From Haliotis asinina (taxonomy: Eukaryota > Mollusca > Gastropoda > Lepetellida > Haliotidae): 64,000 nucleotides of DNA. The DNA lies in assembly GCF_037392515.1 (NCBI RefSeq), contig NC_090281.1, positions 622,501-686,500 of the forward strand. The letters run 5' to 3'. Shown here in pieces: positions 1 through 11,664 of this stretch. Within the stretch, counting starts at the first letter, position 1; every line of letters starts with the position of its first letter. The notes beneath the pieces were generated by a model. It saw only the letters and a list, made by a program, of their open reading frames with translations. It was not told the DNA's origin and did not search any database. A program made the translations under genes and the position numbers.

Positions 1-125
1 TGTTACTTTGATCATCTTGTTTGAGTTATATAACAACTGTTACTTTGATCATCTTATTTGAGTTATATATCAACTGTTACTTTGGCCATCGTATTTGAGT
101 TATATAACAACTGTTACTTTGATAT
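1..125. repeat. Minisatellite, 37-bp unit, about 3.4 copies
   Basis: Each unit begins TGTTACTTTGATCATCTT and ends in TTATATAACAAC. The array is already running at base 1, so it probably continues to the left of the window. Confidence 0.85.
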
Positions 126-524
126 CTTTTTTAGTTGTTGTTTACTGAGCCGCTTGTCACCTACTCAGCTCACGTGATTGTATCAGCCACTTTGTTAAGT
201 AAACCACTCATCTGTAAAAACAAATCTCTACTAAGCGATTTGCTCGATAGTCCTTGTCACCTACTATATAACGTGCTTGATTATGTCAAGGTTTTATGTT
301 CATGATGGAGGTGATAGAAAGTAACAAGAGAGGAAAGAAGCTGTGCCATGATGGCCAGGTGCAGAGTAAAGGATGTTTCAGTCACTTAATCCAGAGTATC
401 TGGAGAAAGGTCCAGCGTCTTGGCTCATTTCAGACATATCGTCATCACCTTATCAATAAAGAAAAAACAAACAACTTAAAAAAGTGTTTCGCTGTTCCTG
501 TTACTTCGTTCCCTAGCAAAATCT
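126..524. other. Unique spacer, no gene recognised
   Basis: This is non-repetitive sequence between two minisatellites. An 88-codon open frame at 296-562 (+) resembles nothing I know and runs into the next array, so I do not call it a gene. Confidence 0.5.
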
Positions 525-2600
525 GTTACTGTGGCATACTAACGAGAGGTTTGGTGACGTAAAACAGTAGCAATATAAAGAAAGTTTGGGCGATGTAAAT
601 CTGTGTCAATAAAACAAGCAGTTTGGTGATGAAAATCTGTAGCAACATTACGAGAGTTTTGGCGATGTAAAACTGTAGCAGTATAACGGGAGTTTTGGCG
701 ATGTAAATCTGTGGCAATAAATCAAGAGGTTTTGGTGATGTAAAACTGTGGCAATATAAAGAGCAATTGGTGATGTAAAATTGTTTCAAAAACTGGCGAT
801 ATCACAACACTTTTGGAGATTTAAAAGTGTATCAATATAATGAGAGGTTTGGCGATGTATAACTGTAGCAATAAAACAAGAAGTTTGGGAATTGGAAACT
901 GGCAATAAAATGAGAGACTTGGCGATATAAAAATGCGGCAATATAACAAGCAGTTTAGTTACGTAAATCTGTGGCAATGAAGAGAGAGGTTTGGCGATGT
1001 AATACTGTGGCAACATAACGACAGCTTTGGCAATGTAAAACTGAAGCAATACAGAGAGAGTTTTGACAGTGTAAAACTGTGGCAATACAGAGAGAGGTTT
1101 GACAGAGTAAAACTGTGGCAATACTGAGAGAGTTTTGGCAGTGTAAAACTGAAGCAATACAGAGAGAGTTTTGGCAGTGTAAAACTGTGGCAATACAGAG
1201 AGAGTTTTGGCAGTGTAAAACTGAAGCAATACAGAGAGAGTTTTGGCAATGTAAAACTGAAGCAATACAGAGAGAGTTTTGGCAATGTAAAACTGTGGCA
1301 ATAAAGAGAGTTTTGTAAAACTGAAGCAATACAGAGAGAGTTTTGTAAGACTGAAGCAGTACAAAGAGAGTTTTGTAAAACTGAAGCAATACAGAGAGAG
1401 TTTTGGCAGTGTAAAACTGTGGCAATACAGAGAGAGTTTTGGCAGTGTAAAACTGAAGCAATACAGAGAGAGTTTTGGCAGTGTAAAACTGAAGCAATAC
1501 AGAGAGAGTTTTGGCAATGTAAAACTGTGGCAATAAAGAGAGTTTTGTAAAACTGAAGCAATACAGAGAGAGTTTTGTAAGACTGAAGCAGTACAGAGAG
1601 AGTTTTGTAAAACTGAAGCAATACAGAGAGTTTTGTAAGACTGAAGCAGTACAGAGAGAGTTTTGTAAAACTGTGGCAATATAAGAAGAGTCCAGGTGAT
1701 GTAAATCTGTGGCGATAAAAAGAGGCTTGGCGATATAAAATTGTGGCCATATGACAAGGGGTTTGGCGGTGTAAAACTGGCAATATAACAGAAGGCTTAG
1801 CGATGTAAAACTGAAGGTATATAACGAGAGGGTTGGCGATGTAAAACTGTAGCGATATAAAGAGAGTTTAGGCGATGTAAATCTGCTGCAATAAAACAAA
1901 AGATTTGGCGACGTAAAACTGTGGAAATATAAAGGGTGTTTAAGAGATTATAACTGAGGCAATACAAGGACGTAAATCTGTGGCGATAAAAGAGAGGCTT
2001 AGCGATGCAAAACTATGGCAATATGATGAGAGGTTTGGCAATGTAAAACTGTGGCAGTGAAACGAGAGGTTTTGCACTGTGAAACTGTGGTTGTATAATG
2101 ACATGTTTGGCGATGTAAACTGTGGCAAAAAATGAGAAGACTGGCGATGTAAAACTGTGGCAATATTACAAAAGGTTTCACGATGTAAGAGTATGGCAAT
2201 ATAATGATAGGTTTGGGAATGTAAAGCTGTGGCAATATAACAAGAGGCTTTCCGATATGAAACTGGGGCAATATAACGAGAGGGTTATATATAACGAGAG
2301 GGTTATATATAACGAGAGGTTAGGCGATGTAAACCTGTAGCGATAAAAAGAGAGTTTTGGCGATGCAAATTTGTGGCAATAAAACAAGAGGCTTTTCGAT
2401 GTAAAACTGTGGCAATATGATGAGAGGGTTGGCGATGTAAGACTGTGGCAATATAGCGAGAGGGTTGGTGCTGTAAAACAGTTGCGATAAAAAGAGAGTT
2501 TAGGCGATTTAAATCTGTGGCAATAAAACAAGATGTTTGGCGACGTAACACCGTGACAATATAACGAGAGGTTTTCCTGTGTAAAACTGTGTCAGTGTTT
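525..2600. repeat. Minisatellite, 36-bp unit, about 57 copies
   Basis: Units read GTTTTGGCRATGTAAAACTG followed by a variable WGCAATAYARMGAGA end. The centre (about 1020-1680) is the most uniform, and the flanks are diverged and include inserts and partial units, which is the usual picture of central homogenisation. Because 36 is divisible by three, several frames are open for hundreds of codons at once. Those frames are not evidence of coding. Confidence 0.92.
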
Positions 2601-3440
2601 GGCAATGGTGTAGGCAACATGACAGGAAAGAAGACATTGTAAATGAAGAGTAAGCAACATGACAAGGATGTAGACAGCATGACAGGAGAGAAGACATCAT
2701 GACAAGAGCGTAGGCAACACGACAATTGAGAAGAAGTTAGGACGGATGATAGGCAATATGACAGGAGAGAACAGATAATGACAGGAATGCATGCAACATG
2801 ACAAGAAAGAAGACATTAGGACAGGATGATAGGCAATATGACAGGAGAGAAGACATTGTGAAAGGAAAGTAGGCAACATGACAAGGGTGTAGGCAACATG
2901 ACAGGAGAGAAGACATTGTGAGAGGAGAGTGGGCAACATGACAAGGTGTAAGCAGCATGATGGGAGAGAACAGATGATGACAGGAGTCATATATGCAGTA
3001 TGGCATGCGTGTGGGCAAGATAACAAGAAGGAAGACATTTGTCCACATGATAAGTGTGTAGGGGACATGACAGGAGTGAAGACATGACAGTAGAGTTGGC
3101 AACATTGTAAGGAGAGAAGGCATCATGACAAGGATGTAGGCAGCATGACAGGAGAGAAGACACTATGAGAGGAGTACAGGAAACATGACAAGGTTGTAGA
3201 CAACATGACAGGAATGTAGGCAAGGTGATAAGAATTAGACAGCATGACAGGAGAGAAGACATTGAGTAGTGCAGGAAACATGACAAGGGTCTAGGCAGCA
3301 TGACAGGAGAGAAGACACTATGACTGGAGTACATGGAGTATAACGGTGTAGGCAACGTGATATTAAAAAAGACATTATGACGTGAGTAGACATTATGATA
3401 AGGCCGTAGGCAATGTAGCAATCGTGTAAGCAATATGCAC
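2601..3440. repeat. Diverged minisatellite, about 20- and 60-bp periodicity
   Basis: The stretch is built from GGCAACATGACAGGAGAGAA and GACATTATGACAAGG-type words, alternating to give a larger unit of about 60 bp. It is purine-rich on the + strand. Divergence between units is high, so it looks older than the adjoining 36-bp array. Confidence 0.85.
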
Positions 3441-4699
3441 CCGACTGGCTGATCGTCCACTAGAAGGGGGCGTTATTCCTACACGTGGCTGAGTCAGATT
3501 TATCCCGCCCCTGGGTTGGTCTGCTGTGTAAAACACCTATTAAATAGCTGACGGTATTTGATGTCGAGCGGTGAATTGCGGCATTAGACGACATTAAACA
3601 GAGCAGACACAGAGCTGCAACATATGTAAAGCTAATAACAGTCTAGTAAAGCCGTACAATGGGAAATCTGGGTATGGGATTGCTACTTTGTAGAGAACAA
3701 CAAGGCACAATAACATCACTATAGACAAGGAGTAGAGTAATAATCAAGCACGACTTTCATAGGAAACGTCTGCAGATGGAGGTGTTGAGAAAATTGACTT
3801 TTGTGCCATAAAGCAAGGAGCTTTGTTCGTATCCGGTCAATATGTTTTAACGAATACTGGCGTTGGTCTGTCGGAGCAGGACATATTACCACGCGGGTGC
3901 AGCAGAGGTCACACTTTTCAACACCGCCCTACACGGGTTTATCCAGTTCATATCATTACAATATTTATTACAGGGGACAAACGGTTTTGTTGGGGTTTGC
4001 TTAGACCCTTACTTTTGGAGGAGCAAATTGGAAAACGAACGACCCCTGTCTATTGATGCCTGAGAGCAGAACGGTATAAGTCCTGCTGAAGGATGAATGG
4101 CTCCCTTAGAGAGAGTTGGTAGTTGCACAAAGACCCCTCGTCTTGTCGACCCTGTCTTTCTTTCTCCGCTGACTTCACCACTCCATAATACAGAAATCCT
4201 TTCATGGGGTATTAGGCCCGCCTTTACATGTAAAGTCCACTATATTCATCAATTATCATCCGACACAGAGGACTCCGCAGATTACAATACGTAGAAAACG
4301 TTGTGTGGTTGCGAGGCAAGATGTGGAAGCGTGAAGTAGCTAATCTCATTGACTGGACTTTACCATCAGTAATTGGGAACAGGGAACTCGGTGCGTCGTT
4401 CAGGCTACTACTGACGACGGCAACACTCGAGTAAACGGTGGAATTCTGTGACAAGATTTTCAATTATATGTTTTTAAATCTCCGTAAAACTGGCGGACCC
4501 TACCTCAACTGGTGCATTTAGCTGGGAGTCAGTAGACGATATACAAAATGTGGTAACATTAACTGTCTTATTGTAAAAAGCAATCAGTCAGCAACACTGA
4601 AGCAGCTCGTGATGAAATGACACATGAATGACGCTGGGGTGCATTATCCAGCATTCGATCACCAATGCAAAATCGATTGGGAGTTTTTACAACTGTCTG
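3441..4699. other. Unique spacer, no gene recognised
   Basis: Sequence complexity is normal. The short open frames (60-80 codons) overlap on both strands and show no recognisable domain. Confidence 0.5.
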
Positions 4700-5335
4700 G
4701 GCAGACATATTGTTCAACACCGTTTGTGGCCACCCCTAACAGTGATGCATACCCGAACCCGGCGTCGAACTGAGTAGGTGAGTCCTCTGACGTCTTGATT
4801 AGGGATCCGACGCCATTTTCTTTGCAGGATAGCCGCCAAAGCGTTCCTTGTCTATGGCCGATTTTGGCGTTTCCGAATATGACGTCCCAGTTATTCCCAA
4901 ATTTGCTCAATTGGGGACAGATCTTGAAGAGCTGGAACTTGCGTTCGTCGATAAGTTCATTCTTCATCAGTGTCGCGCAGTCAAGGCTCATCACAATCTC
5001 GCACGTCGGCGTTGGCACGTCAACGTCATGCCCTTGAAATGTCGATTTGGAAGGAGACCGTGACTGCGCAGTCGTGCGGCCACAGTCTGTCTGCTGACTG
5101 GATGTCCAATGGCTTTTGATGACGTCACAGTGACGTATAGGACACCTGTGAATACCTGTCCTCTGTTTGGGTAGTGACCATCAGTATACCACTCTTTGGC
5201 CTTCCTGCAGTACTGACAGCCTGTCGTAGACGTGTGACAAGTCTTCTGACGATGGTTTTGAAGCATCTCATGGTCCCGGCCACATGCCCTTGTGTCTCTT
5301 CCAGCTGTAACTTACTGATTGCTCTCCCCATGCTC
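4700..5335 (-). mobile_element. Tc1-like DNA transposon remnant
   Basis: Read on the minus strand, the stretch encodes pieces of a Tc1-family transposase in order. An N-terminal helix-turn-helix region (IVRRLVTRLRQAVSTAGRPK) starts near 5331. A second DNA-binding region (GHPVSRQTVAARLRSHGLL) lies near 5120-5060. After the CQRRRARL segment near 4990 it jumps to the C-terminal block DLSPIEQIWE (about 4930-4893), ending in a VRGGHKR-like tail near 4730. The pieces lie in more than one frame and contain stops. The central catalytic region with the first two aspartates is missing; the glutamate of SPIE, usually the third catalytic residue, remains. No clear terminal inverted repeats were found. 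It is an old, non-functional copy of a cut-and-paste transposon. Confidence 0.72.
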
Positions 5336-5569
5336 TGGTGTTGTTCCTGGCTGTCAGTCGATTAAAATGATGTAAGAGAATAAATCTGGTTAGCTTTTAT
5401 ACCCTGATTTGATCCGGGTAACGTTGTGCACAGTTTCCGTTTTAGTCATAACTACTAAATACAAGACGCTATTGTCAAACAAACCGACAACTATTTTGAA
5501 TATTTACGGTCGTTTTTATATTTTGGTGGCATTTCTTTGGTGGGGGGTAAGTCAAATCTCTTATTACCT

Positions 5570-6846
5570 TAGAACGAGTACAGTGATGTATACATGTGTG
5601 TGACGTGCAGTAAGTGGAACGAACACAGAGATGTATATATGTGTGTGACAGCTGCTGTAGAACGAATACAGTGATGTATACATGTGTGTGACAACTGCTG
5701 TAGTAGAACGAATACAGTGATGTATACATGTGTGTGACGTGCTGTAGAAGAACGAATACAGTAATGCATACATGTGTGTGACGTGTTGTAGTAGAACGAA
5801 TACAATGATGTATACATGTGTGTGACAACTGCTGTAGTAGAACGAATACAGTGATGTATACATGTGTGTGACAGCTGCTGTAGTAGAACGAATACAGTGA
5901 TGTATACATGTGTGTGACAGCTGCTGTTGAAGAACGAATACAGTGATGTATACTTGTGTGTGACAGCTGCTGTAGTACAACGAATACAGTGATGTATACA
6001 TGTGTGTGACAACTGCTGTAGTAGAACGAATACAGTGATGTATACATGTGTGTGACAGCTGCTGTAGTAGAACGAATACAGTGATGCATACATGTGTGTG
6101 ACGTGCTGTAGTAGAACGAACACAGAGATGTATACATGTGTGTGACAGCTGCTGTAGTAGAACGAGTACAGTGATGCATACATGTGTGTGACGTGTTGTA
6201 GTAGAACAAATACAATGATGTATACATGTGTGTGACGTGCTGTAGTAGAACGAATACAGTGATGTATACATGTGTGTGACAGCTGCTGTAGTAGAACGAA
6301 TACAGTGATGTATACATGTGTGTGACGTGCTGTAGTAGAACGAATACAGTGATGCATACATGTGTGTGACGTGCTGTAGTACAACGAATACAATGATGTA
6401 TACATGTGTGTGACAACTGCTGTAGTAGAACGAATACAGTGATGTATACATGTGTGTGACAGCTGCTATAGTAGAACGAATACAGTAATGTATACATGTG
6501 TGTGACGTGCTGTAGTAGAACGAATACAATGATGTATACATGTGTGTGACAACTGCTGTAGTACAACGAATACAGTGATGTATACATGTGTGTGACAGCT
6601 GCTGTAGTAGAACGAATACAGTGATGTATACATGTGTGTGACACCTGTTGTAGTAGAACGAATACAGAGATGTATACATGTGTGTGACAGCTGTTATAGT
6701 AGAACGAATACAATGATGTATACATGTGTGTGACGTGCTGTAGTAGAACGAATACAGTGATGTATACATGTGTGTGACAGCTGCTGTAGTAGAACGAATA
6801 CAGTGATGTATACATGTGTGTGACAGCTGCTGTAGTAGAACGAACT
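5570..6846. repeat. Minisatellite with two unit lengths, about 46 and 43-44 bp
   Basis: Each unit contains GTAGAACGAATACAGTGATG then TATACATGTGTGTGAC. It ends either in AGCTGCT/AACTGCT (longer class) or in GTGCT (shorter class). The two classes are interleaved. The long minus-strand open frames here (up to 467 codons, rich in HTHVYI) come from the periodic sequence. Confidence 0.92.
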
Positions 6847-7420
6847 GTGAGTGCCTGGTATATCACACACACCATCATGGCAGACTTGGGTCACTCCTGG
6901 GGATAATAGCAACTTACTAAACGAATATAATTGATGGCAATTACTTGTAAAATGTTGTGAATGAAAAACACTTCCAAGAACGTACGATAAGCATTCCTAT
7001 CAGGTGTTGTAATGCAAGCCAAAGGTTCTGAAAGATTTCTTTTATGAAATTAAATAGAGTTCCTAGTGCCAAGTGAATATTGACACAACAATCAATTACG
7101 CACCTATGATTTATGATGTGGTATCGTGTGAACGTAAATACGGGCTTTTAGGGACATAACTGTTGTGTTTGCGTCAGCATTCAGGTGTAAGCGAGCGTAA
7201 AGATGATTATAGATATTATAATCACTCAGGTCTCTCGCTTGACTAAAATAGCAATCTTATCCTGGGATCAGCTATCTTGAATCAGTTAGAACGAGGTAAT
7301 TTATCACATTACCGCTACAAATCATCAAAGTGATTTGTTATTAAGTAAATCGTTCCCACCCGCCAAGGTCACAACCTCTGTAGGGTCGCTTTCCAAGCAC
7401 ATTACCTCATACAAGCTCAG
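6847..7420. other. Unique spacer
   Basis: AT-rich, non-repetitive sequence. I see no gene or recognisable element. Confidence 0.5.
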
Positions 7421-7705
7421 TACCTCATGCAACCGCAGGACACCATACAGCCACAGTACCTCATACAACCGCAGGACACCATACAGCCACAGTACCTCAT
7501 ACAACCGCAGGACACCATACAGCCACAGTACCTCATGCAACCGCAGGACACCATACAGCCACAGTACCTCATACATTACCCGGATGCCAGACAACCACAG
7601 TTCCTCATGCAGCTGCAGGATGCCATACAGCCACAGGGTCGTATGCACATACAGGACGTCATACAAACACTGGGCATGATACAACCCCAAAGAGTCATAC
7701 ACTTG
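7421..7705. repeat. Minisatellite, 36-bp unit, about 4 good and 4 diverged copies
   Basis: Units are CCTCATACAACCGCAGGACA followed by CCATACAGCCACAGTA. The first half and the second half are themselves related (ACC/AGC-CATAC words, about 18 bp). A short + frame (7427-7708) reads as PQ-rich peptide because the period is a multiple of three. It has no non-repeat coding flank. Confidence 0.85.
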
Positions 7706-7729
7706 TAAATATGCTACATAAAAACAAGG

Positions 7730-8290
7730 GATGATGATTCTACACTAGATAGAAAATAACGGGTGACTTTAACATACCTTTATCAAAGTGCGCGTGATGT
7801 TACTGCACCGGATAGAAAATAATGAGTGACTTTAATATACCATATCAAAGTGCTTGTGGTGTTACTGGATCGGATGGAAAATAACGGGTGACTTTAACAT
7901 GCCATATCAAAGTGTGTGTGATGTTACTGTACCGGATAGAAAATAATGAGTGAGTTTAACATACCGTATCAAAGTGCTTGTGACGTTTCTGCACCGGATA
8001 GAAAATAATGAGTGGCTTTAACATATCGTATCAAAGTGCGTGTGGTGTTACTGCACCGGATGGAAAATAACGAGTGACTTTTACATACCATATCAAAGTG
8101 CGTGTGATGTTACTGCACCGGATAGATAATAACGGGTGACTTTAATATACCATATCAAAGTGCGTGTAACATCAACGCACTAGATAGAAAATAACATGTG
8201 TGGTGAAAGATAGTGTACTAAATAACGGATGCCATGTAACTGTACCAGAGACAGAAGAATAAGTGATGTGAACATAGTAGACACGATGTG
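7730..8290. repeat. Minisatellite, 62-bp unit, about 7 to 8 copies
   Basis: Each unit contains CCGGATAGAAAATAATGAGT, GACTTTAATATACCATATCA and AAGTGCTTGTGRTGTTACTG. The last one or two units (8200-8290) are broken and diverged. Confidence 0.88.
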
Positions 8291-9019
8291 TGAGTAGCTG
8301 ATGTTAATGGACTAGATAGAAACCCGTGATGTTAACACATTAGGCACGGAAGCAGGTCTACTGCACTGTTTGGTATGGCAGCACAGCTTATTGATAAACA
8401 ATATTTAATTTTGTTACACTATTCCTACGTTTCAGTAGAAGTGTTGTAGATGCAGTGACTGTGTCGTCAACCGCAACAGTTCTCATCAATGTACATGTAT
8501 TACAATCATAATTATGTATGTATAAGTTAAGCGTAAAGTTACTATATTTAAAAGTTTTTGGAGTCAAGAATCTAGAATTCTAGTTATCTAGAATCTTCTG
8601 AAACAGCTGGAGACTAATAGGAAGGCATTTAGCTACGAAGACTACAAAACTGGCAAGTTTAGTCCTCTTTAGTCTCCCTGTACTTCGTGACCAGTGAGTG
8701 TATGAAAATCACATTGTCGATGAGTATAGTCAACCTATTTCGGTAGTCTGAAAGTATTTACTGCAAAATGAATGTTTTATTCCTGACTAAGCTGACATTG
8801 CATTAGAACTGTCATTCGACTGTGCGCTGTCCTTGTTGTTGGCGGACCGTGAGATTGAATCACAGATGCTGCTGGGGAAAAGATAATTATGACTTGTCTG
8901 AAGTGAGTGTAAAGTTTGAAGTAGGATGCATATTATGCATTAATAATGAGTCTATACATAAAGTGAGATGCCACCAAAACATCCAAAAGGGTCTCACGTA
9001 GCCACAATTCCTCCAGAGT
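8291..9019. other. Unique spacer
   Basis: Non-repetitive and AT-rich. A small palindromic patch (TCTAGAATTCTAG, about 8570) is present. No gene was recognised. Confidence 0.5.
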
Positions 9020-9330
9020 CTGCGTTGGCTGCCGGGCGAAGCCAGAATTCAGTTCAGAATCTTCACTCTAGTTTTCTCTGCACTCAAGGCCTAACGCCTC
9101 GATTCCTCTGTGGCCGTTCTCTCCGCTCCCAAAATCAAGATCTTCTCTCGGTTCCCCAAGCACTTCTCGAATACTTTGGCCATAAATGATTCCGATAGCC
9201 ATTACCAAGCATGTAGAACAGTCTTCCTTCTCCAATCATTAGAAGCATTCAAATCGGCAGTCAAAAGATTCCTCTACAAAACATTCTACAACCTACAACT
9301 GCTAGTGTCTTCTCGGGAAGACGACATTTG
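9020..9330 (+). mobile_element. CR1/L2-like LINE, C-terminal reverse-transcriptase-ORF fragment
   Basis: The + strand reads CGRSLRSQNQDLLSVPQ, then in another frame NSLPSPIIRS, then SLEAFKSAVKRFLYK. This is the order found at the end of CR1/L2-type LINE polyproteins: SRSLRSS..LLxVP, LWNSLPxxIR, SLxxFKSxLKTHLF. The frames change at least twice, and the expected tryptophan before NSLP is a TAG stop. No catalytic region is present. It is a short, old fragment, and the family assignment rests on motif order alone. Confidence 0.6.
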
Positions 9331-10244
9331 GTATTACAGTGAAAATCTTTTGACGTTTCACCGAAGTATACTGCTGTTGTTTAAATGGATTAGTGAGATG
9401 GGTTATACTGAAAAACAGAAATGCACAACGTGTTTATTTACATGATATCAACTCACTGGTTGTTGACATTGATTGTTTATTCATTGACATTGATTGATAG
9501 CAACTCACTACTTTGTAACTGACTGATTTCAACTCACTACTAACTGACTGCTACTAATCATTTGTTGATATGTACTAACTAATCATTATGTATATATATC
9601 CTGCATATCCGCTGTCCAATGAATAAAGATAATGAGTTTTGTTGGATAATAAGTTAAACTGATAACATTTTTTCTCAAGTTTAATATGTTAACATGAACG
9701 TGAAAACTTATATTATGTTTCTCTTTTGTTAAGGTTGAAGACTCAATGCTAATGGTGACTTGCCGAAAGATGCTCACCGTCTGCATTCTGCAATCTGATT
9801 CTTGATTGTGGATAGTGTGTAAATAATTGTTATTGTTTATAATTTACATCATGTAATTAAGTCATCCATGTCATGAAAAATGTATAGTTATGTATGTATG
9901 AACGTATTTAATACTGTGAACATTCTTGTAAAATTAAACTTTCTCTGAGAATAATGACATTCAGTGTATATAATTTGTTTGTTGTTGATAAAATGGTCAA
10001 GGATAAAAACGTGATGTGTATTTTAAGGGGTGTAAAAATCGTTCACGGAAATATTTCATTTATTTACCGGTTAACAATTTAGTATTACCCATGTACTTAA
10101 AGTCGCACATAACCTCTATTGTTCTCCAGAGGCAGTTGACTTGAAAATCCTTGCATGCTCCAAAGTTGTCGTATTCCTGGGAATGAACCCAACTGCCAAA
10201 TATTCTGATGGTATTTTTGAATGTTTCCCTCGTGAATTCTAGTG
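9331..10244. other. AT-rich spacer with simple tracts
   Basis: Positions 9440-9560 hold irregular CAACTCACTA and TTGACATTGATTG words. The rest is AT-rich unique sequence. No gene was recognised. Confidence 0.5.
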
Positions 10245-10470
10245 ACTCGTGTATATGTAGCGCTGTGACTAGTGTATGTGTAGCGCTGTGACTCGTGTAT
10301 GTGTAGCGCTGTGACTAGTGTATGTGTAGCGCTGTGACTCGTGTATATGTAGCGCTGTGACTAGTGTATGTGTAGCGCTGTGACTCGTGTATATGTAGCG
10401 CTGTGACTAGTGTATGTGTAGCGCTGTGACTCGTGTATATGTAGCGCTGTGACTAGTGTATGTGTAGCGC
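10245..10470. repeat. Minisatellite, 23-bp unit (46-bp dimer), about 10 copies
   Basis: The unit is GTGTATRTGTAGCGCTGTGA plus CTA or CTC. Units alternate between ACTAGTGTATGTG and ACTCGTGTATATG or ATGTG, so the effective higher-order unit is a 46-bp dimer. Confidence 0.92.
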
Positions 10471-10589
10471 TCCTACTTAGTGGAGTAAGGAGCAGAGGAA
10501 ATATCCGGTTAATTTCAGCTTTGTATATAACGAATGTAAGATGTATCATGTGGAAAATTAAGATACATCTTAACTGAGATATATAAAGC

Positions 10590-11660
10590 ATGAAATATAT
10601 AATGGGTGACGTGAGATATAAAGTGAGGTGTATAAAATGTAAAGTGAGATGTGTAAAATGTAAAGTGAGATATGAAAAGATTGCAGTGGTTTGTATAAAG
10701 ATATGCACAAACCACAAGATGAGATATAGCGTGTATGGAAGACATGCACACAACACAGGATACGATATGGCATGTTTGAAATACATTCACTCATCACAAG
10801 ATGAGATATAGCGTGTAGGGAAGACATGCACACAACACAGGATACGATATGGCATGTTTGAAATACATTCACTCATCACAAGATGAGATATAACATGTAT
10901 GGAAGACATGCACACAACACAGGATACAACATGGCATGTTTGAAACACATTCACTCATCACAAGATGAGATATAACATACATGGAAGACCTGCACACAAC
11001 ACAGGATACGATATGGCATGTTTGAAATACATTCAGTCATCACAAGATGAGATATAACATATATGGAAGACATGCACACAACACAGGATACGATATGGCA
11101 TGTTTGAAATACATTCAGTCATCACAAGATGAGATATAACATACATGGAAGACATGCACACAACACAGGATACGATATGGCATGTTTGAAATACATTCAC
11201 TCATCACAAGATGAGATATAACATATATGGAAGACATGCACACAACACAGGATACGATATGGTATGTTTGAAATACATTCACTCATCACAAGATGAGATA
11301 TAACATATATGGAAGACATGCACACAACACAGGGTACGATATGGCATGTTTGAAATACATTCAGTCATCACAAGATGAGATATAACATATATGGAAGACA
11401 TGCACACAACACAGGATACAACATGGCATGTTTGAAACACATTCAGTCATCACAAGATGAGATATAACATATATGGAAGACATGCACACAACACAGGATA
11501 CGATATGGCATGTTTCAGATACATTCAGTCATCACAAGATGAGATATAGCATGTATGGAAGACATGCACACAACAAACGATGAGCTGTAGTATATATACC
11601 AGATATGCACACACCGCAAGATCAGATATGGCAAGTATAAAAGATGTGCATACAAGATAA
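10590..11660. repeat. Satellite, 82-bp unit, ten exact-length copies plus degenerate edges
   Basis: The word GATGAGATATA recurs at 10718, 10800, 10882 and so on to 11538, always 82 bp apart with no insertion or deletion between them. Units also contain GAAGACATGCACACAACACA and GGCATGTTTGAAATACATTC. The left edge (10590-10717) holds shorter GTGAGATATAAAG-type repeats. The right edge decays into diverged half-units before the LINE fragment at 11665. Confidence 0.93.
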
Positions 11661-11664
11661 GCCA

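Noticed and set aside
786-2725. Leu/Ser/Tyr-rich frames in the 36-bp array
   Set aside because: Three minus frames are open at once across the same repeat, so they carry no coding information.
5475-6878. Minus-strand frames with HTHVYI and FYYSS repeats
   Set aside because: They are translations of the minisatellite in three overlapping minus frames. The sequence is periodic and shows no conserved residues of a real family.
8560-8605. Heat-shock-element-like GAATCTTCTGAA and TCTAGAATTCTAG
   Set aside because: Spacing between the GAA/TTC blocks is wrong for a standard element and no gene start lies nearby.
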